Of a stretch of DNA of 64,000 nucleotides, positions 56,133 to 64,000 are shown piece by piece. Within the stretch, counting starts at the first letter, position 1. Every line of letters begins with the position of its first letter. The DNA comes from Bacillus sp. PK3_68 (lineage in GTDB: Bacteria > Bacillota > Bacilli > Bacillales > Domibacillaceae): contig NZ_NQYC01000002.1 of assembly GCF_003600835.1 (NCBI RefSeq), positions 62,001 through 126,000 on the forward strand. The letters run 5' to 3'. Made by a program: the position numbers and the translations under genes. The notes beneath the pieces are model-generated. The model did no database searches. It was not told where the DNA came from and saw only the letters and a program-made list of their open reading frames with translations.

Positions 56133-56289
56133 ACGCTTTCAATATTACTAAGGCAACAACCTGGTCCGTTTGTTCAATAAAATGATTATATTTTTTAACA
56201 AATTTATTATCTCTATGCACAGGAAACCTTTGAAAGTTGGGTTTCCTTTAAATTTATCCAGTTATCAATATTAGATTTTAACAGAGCCA

Positions 56290-56318
56290 AAAAAGCCCAA
56301 AGGCCGCGGCCTTTGGGC
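56290..56318 (-). terminator. Terminator of the TRAP operon
   Basis: GCCCAAAGGCC-gc-GGCCTTTGGGC (56295-56318) is a perfect palindrome; on the minus strand it is followed by six Ts. Confidence 0.9.
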
Positions 56319-56326
56319 ATCATTCG

Positions 56327-58310
56327 TTACATGGATGGCGAAGATGGCACCTGTGTATTGTCTTTTTTCAATAGCCAGTATTGGCTGCCGAGCATAAGAA
56401 CAAACGCAACAAGACCAATCGCACTATAGATTCCTTCAGGGTAGATCAAAAGGAATCCAATGATCACCGCAACTGCTCTTTCTAAAAAGTTAAGCCTTCT
56501 CATCCAGTAGCCGATCATTCCTGCACCGATTGCAATCATGCCGACGAAGGCAGTGGAAATGACCCAAAGTGCTTCTATCCACGTCGTATCAATCAGCATC
56601 AACTGTGGAGAGATGACAAAGATATAAGGAATGATAAAAGCCGCTATAGCAAGCTTTGATGAGATGATTCCTGTCCGTACCGGTTCACCGCCAGACACCC
56701 CAGCTGCTGCAAAGGCCGCGAGTGCTACAGGAGGCGTGATATCGGCAATGATTCCGAAATAAAAAACAAACATGTGAGCCGAGAGAGCCGGTACACCAAA
56801 CAACAGAATAGCCGGAGCTGCGATTGTGGACGTAATGACATAGTTCGCTGTGGTAGGCGATCCCATGCCTAATATAAGTGATGCGATCATGGTTAAGATC
56901 AGGGTAGGTATCAAATATCCACCCGAAAGCTCAAGCAAACCATTTGCCATCTTAAGTCCAACACCTGTTACCGTAACAACGCCAACAATCATTCCGGCAG
57001 CCGCTGTAGCCGCTGCTACACCAAGAGCTGTTCGAGCACCATCTGCCAGCGCTTCAATAAAGAGCTTCGGACCCATTCTTGTCTGCTTATTGAACATTCC
57101 GACTGCAATCGCACTGACGATCGACCATAACGCCGCCTTCGTTACACTCATTCCGCTCATTAAGAGGATAATAACGGCCAAGATTGGAATAAGCAGGTAG
57201 AGTTGTTTAATAACCCTTTTCGTTTCTGGCATCTCTTCCCGGGACAGTCCTCTGAGCCCGATTCGTTTCGCTTCAAAATGGGTCATAATCCAAATCCCTG
57301 CAAAATAGAGGATAGCCGGAATGGCAGCAGCCTTTGCAATATCCCAATAGGTGATCCCGCCTCCAATAAATTCAACCATCAAGAACGCAGCAGCCCCATA
57401 ACAGGCGGCATAATCTGTCCTCCGGTAGAAGAGGCAGCCTCAACCGCTCCAGCAAAGTTCTTGTTATAACCTAACCGCTTCATCATCGGAATGGTAAAAG
57501 CACCCGAAGTTACTACATTTGCAACCGAGCTTCCACTGATCGTTCCCTGCAGGGCACTTGAAAAAATGGCTACTTTGGCAGGTCCCCCCACTCTTCGGCC
57601 CGCAATAACAATTGATAGATCATTAAAATATTCTCCTACTCCTGTTTTTACAAGAAATGCCCCAAACAAAAGAAATAAGAAGATGTACGTTGAGGAAACC
57701 GCGAGCGGCGTTCCCAGTATTCCTTCTGTCGTAAAAAACATCGTTCTAACGATACGTTCAATCGTCAAACCTCTATGCTCTAAAAACCCTGGCATATATG
57801 GCCCAAAATAAGCGTAAAGCAGGAATAAACCCGCAATAACCGTAATAGGAAGCCCGACGACACGTCTTGTTGCTTCTAAAACAAGTACAATCGCGATGGC
57901 TCCTATCAGAAAATCCTGTGTTGTAAGCTTTCCCACCCTCATAACAAGATCATCCATAAATAAGTACCAGTACGAACCGACAGCTAGAGATAATAAGGCC
58001 AGGAGCATGTCATACCAAGCTACTTGAAACCGTTGCTTTTTTTCTCTTTTCTTTTTGATGCAGGAAATAATAAAAAGATCAGTGTAAGTGCAAAACCTAA
58101 ATGGATCGTTCGCTGCAGCTGTGCTGGCAAAACGCCAAATATAGCTGTATAAAGCTGAAATAAAGAAAAGGCAACAAGCCCGATAAGCGTAACCCAGTAC
58201 AGGACTCCTTTTAATTTTCGAAAGCCTGCTTCTGGATCGTATTTCTCCATTAACTCTTGTACGGTATCATCTGAAATTTGATCGCCCTGCAGATGTTTAT
58301 TGTTTTCCAA
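56327..58310 (-). pseudogene. TRAP transporter fused permease (TAXI type) with two frameshifts (possibly intact in vivo)
   Basis: Three frames give a complete fused 4TM/12TM TRAP permease of about 660 residues, the usual TAXI size. The large-domain signature GTISGSSVANVVTSGAFTIP and VEAASSTGGQIMPPVMG is intact. It then continues in another frame as AAAFLMVEFIGGGITYWDIA. The breaks are at a C-run 57394-57397 (one more base restores MGAAAF) and a T-run 58037-58043 (restores KKQRFQVAWYDML). Start is TTG 58310 after GGAGGGAAAGG; a TTG at 58325 is less good. It works with the binding protein at 58862. Confidence 0.85.
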
Positions 58311-58814
58311 GCCTTTTCCCTCCAATCATCCATTGCCACATACTCCATTTTTTTGTTTCTATCCTTACCCATGATCCTTTATCACTGAAGCTGGAAAAAG
58401 GATATTCTTCTCCATCAATGATCAATCTATGATCTGCAACTACTTGTCCCACCCGAATATCAAGAGAAGAAAAGGTCCTATTCATGTTCGCTAAAATATA
58501 AGTTCCATTCTTTTGGGTGAATGTCTCATTTTCGCTTGGTCCTGAAGGCATCCCTACTCCAAATTCCTCAAACCTTATTTCCGTCTGTACAATCTCCCCA
58601 TTTTTATTGGTCAGATAGGTCTCGAGAACAGGCGTCCTATGGATAGAGTGTATATACTTTATACTGAATTTTTCACCTGGCTTATTCAGAAAAAAACTAA
58701 TGGTCTGCCGGACTCACCCTCTTCTGCAACGACGGCAGAAAAGAACGGATACGAGACGGCAATAACAATAACAAGAACAGTTACAATGATTAATATTGCT
58801 ATTATTCTCTTCAT
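58297..58814 (-). pseudogene. DUF1850 protein with one frameshift (possibly intact in vivo)
   Basis: DUF1850 proteins are regularly encoded between TAXI binding proteins and their permeases, as here. The first frame begins at 58814 with MKRIIAILIIVTVLVIVIAV, a membrane anchor. After the A-run 58690-58696 (one base short) it continues as NKPGEKFSIKYIHSIHRTPV, then EFGVGMPSG and IDGEEYPFSSFSDKG, to the stop at 58297, overlapping the permease start. The function is unknown; co-occurrence suggests an accessory of the transporter. Confidence 0.8.
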
Positions 58815-58861
58815 AAGAACACATGGACTAAAGAAAAATCTTCAGTCCATGCTTTCACCTC

Positions 58862-59848
58862 TTATTTTAGAATTTCTTTTTCTTCAAAATACTTTTTAGC
58901 TCCTGGGTGGAGGTCAATTCCCATACCTTCTACAGCCTTCTCAGCAGAAATCAGTTCTCCTTTTGCGTGGCTGATCTTATCTACATTTTCAAAGATAGCT
59001 TTCGTAATCTGATAGACAGCCTCCTCATCCATGTCTTTACGGACAGTCAGCATGGATAATACAGCTACTGTTTTGACATCAGCTTCTAATTTGTAAGTTC
59101 CGCTTTTCACTGTATCCTCAATGTAATAAGGATGAGTATCAATCAACTCTTTAATCTTATCATCTGCAATCGGAACGACCGTTACAGGATTTGTTGCAGA
59201 TAATGCATCCACAGCGCCGGTCGGTGTTCCTGCCGTAATGAATGCCGCTTGAATGTTTCCGTCTTGAATTCCTTCAGTCGATTCATCGAATGAAAGGTGC
59301 TGCGCATTAATGTCTTCCATCGTGATGCCGTGGACTTTTAGGATCTGCTCTGCGTTTGCGAAGGTTCCGCTTCCAGGAGCTCCTACTGAAACTTTCTTTC
59401 CTTTTAAATCTTCAACGCTTTTAATGCCGCTGTCTTTTAGCGTGACAATCTGAACTGTTTCAGGATACAACGTACCAATACCCGTAACCTGATCAACTTT
59501 CTCTTTAAACATTTCTTTGCCTTCTACCGCATAGCTCGCAATATCTGTTTGTGTAAAGGCAATATCTGCATCACCGTCTTGAAGAAGCTGCATGTTTTCT
59601 ACAGATGCTCCTGATGACTGTGAGTTCGCTTCAACGTCCAGCTCTTTACCGATAATTTTCGCCATCTCACCGCCAAGTGGATAATATGTACCTCCTGTAC
59701 CACCAGTTACAATGCTGATTCGGTCAAGATTCAAAGCAGGACTTTCCCCTGATTCCTTTTTCTCAGACGGTGTGTCAATTTTTTGTCCGCATGCAGCAAG
59801 TGAAAATGCCAACAGTAAAACAAATAATAAAGTGAGCCCCTTTTTCAT
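58862..59848 (-). CDS. TAXI-family TRAP transporter substrate-binding lipoprotein
   Basis: A 328-residue lipoprotein: signal peptide with lipobox LAAC (Cys20), then the TAXI signature (IVTGGTGGTYYPLGGEMAKI, SGASVENMQLLQDGDADIAF, GAPGSGTFANAEQIL). It captures an organic acid outside the membrane and delivers it to the fused permease. First gene of the leftward TAXI-DUF1850-permease operon. In known cases such systems carry glutamate or other carboxylates; the substrate here is unknown. Confidence 0.92.
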   Translation of the reverse strand: MKKGLTLLFVLLLAFSLAACGQKIDTPSEKKESGESPALNLDRISIVTGGTGGTYYPLGGEMAKIIGKELDVEANSQSSGASVENMQLLQDGDADIAFTQTDIASYAVEGKEMFKEKVDQVTGIGTLYPETVQIVTLKDSGIKSVEDLKGKKVSVGAPGSGTFANAEQILKVHGITMEDINAQHLSFDESTEGIQDGNIQAAFITAGTPTGAVDALSATNPVTVVPIADDKIKELIDTHPYYIEDTVKSGTYKLEADVKTVAVLSMLTVRKDMDEEAVYQITKAIFENVDKISHAKGELISAEKAVEGMGIDLHPGAKKYFEEKEILK

Positions 59849-59986
59849 GCTTTCCCTCCTAGTGAAATTAATTATTTTCTATTTCAATAGTTTAGCATAA
59901 AACTCTTAAAAGTTTCCTAATAATTTAAATATTCAGATTACATATTTGTGCTAAATGTAGATGCGGAATAAGTATTAATTAAAAAC

Positions 59987-60468
59987 GGTTCTGGTGCAAA
60001 TACTTGAAGAATATATAAAAAAGCGCCTGACTGCTTGTTTTCCTCTTAATTCGCTTAGACGAAAATGAATGGTATTTCCTTCTGAATCAACAGCACGATA
60101 CAGATACATCCATTGCCCTCTAACTTCCACATCGGTTTCATCTACTCTTCAGGAGTCGTGAGTTGACTTTAGATGACGCCGTACTCTTTCATCTAATCCA
60201 TATCCATATTGATAAAATCAGCGTATGATAGTTGCATGAGCCATGGATAAGCTTCGTTCCTCCATCCATTCCACCAAATCACAAAAACTGAATCCGTACT
60301 GAAAATACCATCTAACCGTTAATAAAATAATATCAGGCTGCTATTATTTCCACTTGAATTCTACTGGTTCTATCACACCGATACACACGTCCTTCTTAAT
60401 TTAGTAGGATCCATATGTTCTAGATTTAGAGATTATTTCAAGTTAGCTGAAGTCTTTGCACCAGAACC
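59987..60468 (-). mobile_element. IS6-family element, internally deleted
   Basis: Perfect 14-bp terminal inverted repeats GGTTCTGGTGCAAA (59987-60000) and TTTGCACCAGAACC (60455-60468), extending to 18 of 19 matches, bound a 482-bp element. On the minus strand it keeps part of an IS6/IS26-type transposase (QWMYLYRAVDSEGNTIHFRL). Full elements are near 800 bp, so it is deleted and inactive. No 8-bp target duplication is seen at its ends. Confidence 0.8.
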
Positions 60469-60628
60469 AACTTATGGGCACTATTGTCACTAACCATACT
60501 TGCCCAGTTATCTGCGACTGCGAAATATCCGTTGATACTTCTCCCCTTCTTTTTTGAAAATCGAACAGATTTATTACCAATCATTCAAGCTCTTCTATTT
60601 AAAATTATTCAAATTTTCTAAAAATATG

Positions 60629-60693
60629 TTGACGGAATTTATCAGAGAAAGATAAAATTTGTTTATATACAAAAATATGTTTCATATACAAAA
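60629..60693 (+). promoter_or_regulatory. Promoter and repeated box of the ABC importer operon
   Basis: TTGACG (60629-60634), 18 bp, TAAAAT (60653-60658). ATATACAAAA occurs twice just downstream (60665-60674, 60684-60693) at two-turn spacing, a candidate regulator site. AGGAGGGG follows before the first gene. Confidence 0.6.
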
Positions 60694-60728
60694 CAAATCA
60701 TTAAAACTATTTTAGGAGGGGAAATAAT

Positions 60729-61786
60729 ATGTCTAGGAAAAAGTTTTTGGTAATAGTTCTTTTATGTTTAGTGTTAATAGTATCTGCCTGTAGTCAAGGA
60801 ACAACGACGGAAAGTGAAGACAGTTCAGGAAAAAAAGCAGTTAAGCTTACTTTTGCAGAACCAGCAAGGATTTTGTCAGTTGCTCCATTTTATGTAGCTA
60901 TTGAGCAAGGATTTTTTAAAGATGAAGGCATTGAAGTTGAAATTGCATCTGGCGGTGGTGGCTCACAAGTAATCGCTTCTGTCTTATCAGGTGAAGCTCA
61001 ATTTGCGGTCTCAGGTCCCCGCAGTATGTTTGCTCCCCTTGATAAAGGAGAGGATTTACTAGCAATCCAATCTTTAAACTCGGCTCTAACTTATCAAATT
61101 ACACTCTCTAAAAAGTACCAAAAGAAAAAGAACATTTCTAAAGATTCACCACTTAAGGATAGAGTTGCCTCGTTAACTGGCGCCACCATTGGCACAAACC
61201 TTGTTGGGGATTCCGGAGATGTTTACACCCGGTATTTAATGAAACTGCATGGTGTTGATCCAAACACTCTCGAAACTGTCAAATTAGCAGGCGATGGATC
61301 GAAAATTGGCGGTATGCAAGAGGGAATTGTTGATGGTGGCATTGCCTCACCCCGATGGGTTTACAAGCAGAAAATAAAGACGTCGGCGAAATCGTAATTG
61401 ACACAATGGAAGAGCCCATGTACAAAAATATGGTTTGGGAAGTTGTTTTTGCCGATAAAGATTATTTAGAAAAAAATCATGATACATCTTTAAAAGTGGT
61501 TCGAGCAATTGGAAAAGGAATGGAATTCACGCGTGATAACCCGAGAAAAGCAGCGGAATCTATCACCTCCTACTTTGAAGGAATCGATGTAGAGATCCTT
61601 GAAAAATCATTAATCGGATTAAAAGATACGTTTAAAGGCTACGGAGAAATGAATCAGGAAGCTTGGGATAATGCGCAAGATCCATTAGTTGAATTTGGAG
61701 AGATGTCAGGTGTTTCTACCAAACAAGATACCACTGAAGATGTTATTTGGACAAACAATTATATCAAAGAAGCTTTTAAAAAATAA
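60729..61786 (+). pseudogene. ABC importer substrate-binding lipoprotein (SsuA/TauA/NMT1-like) with one frameshift
   Basis: Two frames form a complete ~351-residue binding protein. Signal peptide with lipobox SAC (Cys21), then the NMT1-type domain (LSVAPFYVAIEQGFFKDEGI, EAQFAVSGPRSMFAPLDKGE), GIASPPMGLQ across the break, and a helical C-terminus ending VIWTNNYIKEAFKK. The break is at the C-run 61350-61353; one extra C restores the frame, so the gene is probably intact in the organism. First gene of an importer operon for sulfonates, nitrate or a related organic nutrient. Confidence 0.87.
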
Positions 61787-61815
61787 TTAATCTAGAAAGG
61801 AGAGAATCCAATTAA

Positions 61816-62634
61816 ATGGGGACTACAAAACCACTGCAAAAATTAAAACTGTCGACTCGTTTTTTAAATGTTACCTACGTAAACAATAAAACCGGCGTAG
61901 AAGTGATTGCCTTAAAAAATATAAATCTGGATATTAAAGACGGCGAATTTATCTGTATCGTAGGACCAAGCGGCTGCGGGAAAACAACTTTTTTAAATAC
62001 GGTAGCTGGCTTACTAAAGCCTAGCAAAGGAGAAATACTGCTGGACCAAAAGAAAATTGATGGCCCAGGCAAAGATAGGGCGATGGTTTTTCAAAATCCT
62101 AGCCTCCTGCCTTGGAGAACAGTTTTAGATAACGTACTCTATGGAGCTGAGCTACAAAAACAAGTATCCACAGATAAAAAGCGGGAAGCTAAAGAATTTA
62201 TTGAGATGGTTGGTTTAAAAGGCTATGAAAACCACTACCCTCATGAATTATCAGGGGGAATGCAACAGAGAGTAAATTTGGCTCGCGCATTGACAGTCAA
62301 TCCATCATTGCTATTACTGGACGAGCCGTTTTCAGCATTGGACGCGCAAACTAGAGAATTTATGCAAAGGGAGTTACTCAGAATATGGAGCGAAACAAAG
62401 AAGACCAGTATTTTTATTACACATCAAATTGATGAAGCCGTATTTTTAGCAGATAGGGTATTTGTCTTTGGAGCAAGACCTGGGCGCTTGGTGGAGATTA
62501 TAGATGTAAATACACCGAGACCAAGAGATCTCCATGTGAAGCGCAGTCCAGAATTTTTAACGTTTGTAGATCATATATGGTCTATTATTGAAAAGGAATC
62601 TTCAAAACAGGGTTTTGACGATAAAGAAAAGTAA
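61816..62634 (+). CDS. ABC importer ATP-binding protein (SsuB/TauB-like)
   Basis: A 272-residue ATPase. Walker A GPSGCGKTT is at 50-58, Q-loop FQNPSLLPWRTV, signature LSGGMQQRVNLARAL, Walker B LLLLDEPFSALDAQT and switch THQIDEA. The SLLPW motif and the DRVFVFGARPGRL ending are typical of the nitrate/sulfonate/taurine group. Second gene of the operon. Confidence 0.95.
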   Translation: MGTTKPLQKLKLSTRFLNVTYVNNKTGVEVIALKNINLDIKDGEFICIVGPSGCGKTTFLNTVAGLLKPSKGEILLDQKKIDGPGKDRAMVFQNPSLLPWRTVLDNVLYGAELQKQVSTDKKREAKEFIEMVGLKGYENHYPHELSGGMQQRVNLARALTVNPSLLLLDEPFSALDAQTREFMQRELLRIWSETKKTSIFITHQIDEAVFLADRVFVFGARPGRLVEIIDVNTPRPRDLHVKRSPEFLTFVDHIWSIIEKESSKQGFDDKEK

Positions 62635-62654
62635 TGAAGGGAAAGGAGACTATT

Positions 62655-63479
62655 ATGACTAAAGGTGCTATCCAAGTTGCACAATCGGAGCCTAAAATAA
62701 AAAAACCAAAGAAATTAAAAAAGGAGAAAAAACCTTTTATTATTAGCTCTGTTTCTGTTTTACTTTTTCTACTCCTCTGGGAAATTGCTTCCCAAAATGA
62801 ATGGATAAACCCATTATTTATCAGCTCACCAATTGAAATTTCACAAGCAGCATTTTTAATGGTACAGGAAGTCTCCTTTTGGGAAAATATGAAAGTAAGC
62901 GGTTACGAATTCTTAGCAGGTTTTGTTTTAGCTATACTTATTGGAATTCCAATTGGCGTGTTCTCGGGCTGGAACACTAACTTTAATGCAGTGGTCAATC
63001 CTTTTATTTCAGGACTATATGTCACTCCTAAAGTTGCTCTTTTACCCGTGATTGTCATTGCATTCGGAATTGGACCTGCATCCAAAATTGTTATAGTATT
63101 TTTGATGGCCTTCTTTCCAATAGTGATGAGCGCACAAAAGGCGATGTTAACTTTAGACCAAAATTTGATCAAAGCAGCAAGAACATTTAACGCAAGTGAG
63201 TTTCAAATTTTTAAAACAATAGCGTTGCCTTCAACCGTACCGTTTCTGTTGAATGGCATCCGCCTGGGGATCGGTCAAGGGCTAATCGCTGTAGTTGTAG
63301 GTGAGCTGTTTGCTTCAACAGCTGGCATTGGATATCAGTTAACAAGCAATGGCCAAAACTTACAAACAGATCGGATGTTTGTCGGAGTATTAGTAATTAC
63401 TATAACAGGTTTAATCCTTACTTCTTTATTGGGTATGATTGAAAAACGATTTTCCTCTTGGAAACCAGACCATAGTTAA
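62655..63479 (+). CDS. ABC importer permease (SsuC/TauC-like)
   Basis: A 274-residue permease with about six helices. The EAA loop is AQKAMLTLDQNLIKAARTFN followed by ALPSTVPFLLNGIRLGIGQG. A longer frame begins at 62634, but AAAGGAG seven bases before ATG 62655 identifies the start. A charged lysine-rich N-terminus precedes the first helix. Third gene of the importer. Confidence 0.93.
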   Translation: MTKGAIQVAQSEPKIKKPKKLKKEKKPFIISSVSVLLFLLLWEIASQNEWINPLFISSPIEISQAAFLMVQEVSFWENMKVSGYEFLAGFVLAILIGIPIGVFSGWNTNFNAVVNPFISGLYVTPKVALLPVIVIAFGIGPASKIVIVFLMAFFPIVMSAQKAMLTLDQNLIKAARTFNASEFQIFKTIALPSTVPFLLNGIRLGIGQGLIAVVVGELFASTAGIGYQLTSNGQNLQTDRMFVGVLVITITGLILTSLLGMIEKRFSSWKPDHS

Positions 63480-63485
63480 TAAATT

Positions 63486-63670
63486 TGGTTCTGATGCACA
63501 GATAGATAAAAATAGTAAACTCATATATTGCTAACGAACTCATACCTCTCAAGCCCAAACAATTGAAGTTTCTTCTGATCTTGGACAGATTGATTTACGA
63601 CATCAATCTGTTCTTTTTTGAGCATATACATCGCTTTGCTCAAATGTGACTTTGAAATAAAATGAAAGCT
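63486..63670 (-). mobile_element. IS6-family transposase C-terminal remnant with terminal repeat
   Basis: GGTTCTGATGCACA (63486-63499) matches the IS6 terminal repeat at 59987 in 12 of 14 positions. The minus strand beyond it reads AMYMLKKEQIDVVNQSVQDQ, the usual IS6-type transposase end, to a stop near 63515. It begins seven bases after the permease stop, in the same orientation as the element at 59987. Confidence 0.7.
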
Positions 63671-63679
63671 TTCAGAAAC

Positions 63680-64000
63680 TCAAGAACTGAGAATTCTTTT
63701 TACAGCAGCCAAGAAGGCTGGTAAATTATCATCATTCAAAAAGTGACCAGCGTTATCTACCGTCACCAATTGACAACTCGGAATCAGCTCAGAAACTTCC
63801 TGCAATTTGTTTTGAGGAATATGACCGGACCCACCTCCTATAATAAGAGACGGTATGCTTATGTGGTTAATACGCAGCCACCACTTGGGATTAGGCTCAT
63901 TAAGTTGATGTAAAATCGAAGGACAACTAGCCAATCAAACGGTAGAGGATCAAAAGGTTTCGAAGGGACTTCGATCGGCTTATCTCAAAAAGGAGGCGGA
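63680..64000 (-). CDS. Alpha/beta hydrolase, 5' end outside window, one apparent frameshift
   Basis: C-terminal part of an alpha/beta hydrolase. The second frame reads ILHQLNEPNPKWWL, ISIPSLIIGGGSGHIPQNKL and the catalytic-His region TVDNAGHFLNDDNLPAF. From 63925 toward the right edge another frame reads PIEVPSKPFDPLPFDW, which is where the family normally has FDW followed by the LHQLNEP block, so one small indel lies near 63930. Catalytic Ser and most of the protein are beyond the edge. Confidence 0.7.

Noticed and set aside
56850-57811. Plus-strand frames of about 90-116 residues opposite the TRAP permease
   Set aside because: Antisense shadows of a membrane-protein gene.
1-64000. CRISPR arrays, tRNA or rRNA genes
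   Set aside because: No regularly spaced direct repeats, no tRNA-like CCA/TTCGA arms and no rRNA sequence were recognised by reading.

Overview
The window reads as low-GC, AT-rich chromosome (or large replicon) of an aerobic, motile Bacillaceae/Planococcaceae-type Firmicute. The signs are AGGAGG-type ribosome sites with many GTG/TTG starts, three chemoreceptors, an intracellular subtilisin (IspA), a Bacillus-type holin-like toxin/antisense locus, a XerS-type recombinase and family matches that are mostly Bacillus-like. No rRNA, tRNA or CRISPR array was found. The species is not determined.

Layout. 0-7 kb: 5'-truncated chemoreceptor, RsgA-like GTPase, a TetR-regulated zinc alcohol dehydrogenase operon with a readable promoter and operator, and remnants of EamA, aldehyde dehydrogenase and glcF genes. 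7.2-11.5 kb: an acyl-CoA catabolic operon (two acyl-CoA dehydrogenase subunits, a crotonase, a class III CoA-transferase). 11.6-17.1 kb: a segment between two copies of an ~80-bp terminator-like repeat, with a tyrosine recombinase, a multi-domain DNA-binding protein, a decayed M20 peptidase and an ArsR/SRPBCC/hydrolase operon. 17.3-19.9 kb: a second DNA-binding protein and a chemoreceptor. 20.06-23.35 kb: a DUF3796/XRE/ABC exporter operon between two 30-bp direct repeats. 23.4-24.9 kb: a LysP-type permease.

24.9-33.5 kb is a gene graveyard (helicase, Doc toxin, 5'-nucleotidase, IS1182 and ECF sigma remnants). It also holds a nucleotidyltransferase/small-protein pair, a chemoreceptor and the first of three paralogous two-TM small proteins. 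33.5-39.8 kb: IspA, type I toxin/antisense pair, endonuclease I, the second small-protein paralog, TerC, LysE and TrmB. 40.2-42.9 kb is the most interesting part. Two 28-bp dif-like sites (11-6-11 architecture) bracket the third small-protein paralog and a MntA/HepT toxin-antitoxin pair, and a XerS-like recombinase begins right behind the second site. 43-50.5 kb: GrpB and IS3 remnants, an NCS2 permease, and a GntR/APC permease/tandem amidohydrolase operon. 51.4 kb carries a decayed copy of the XerS-like 3' end. 52-60 kb: a hydroxy/keto-acid gene group (PanE-like, 3-hydroxyacyl-CoA dehydrogenase, acetoacetate decarboxylase-like) divergent from a LysR gene, then a TAXI-type TRAP transporter operon. 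60-64 kb: a sulfonate/nitrate-type ABC importer bracketed by two IS6-family remnants, then a partial hydrolase.

A global caution: at least eight otherwise full-length genes are broken by a single missing base in a homopolymer run (hydrolase 16.3 kb, endonuclease 36.0 kb, 3HCDH twice, TRAP permease twice, DUF1850, ABC binding protein). This looks more like sequencing error than biology, so most of these genes may be intact in the organism. The graveyard remnants are different: they are large truncations with many lesions.
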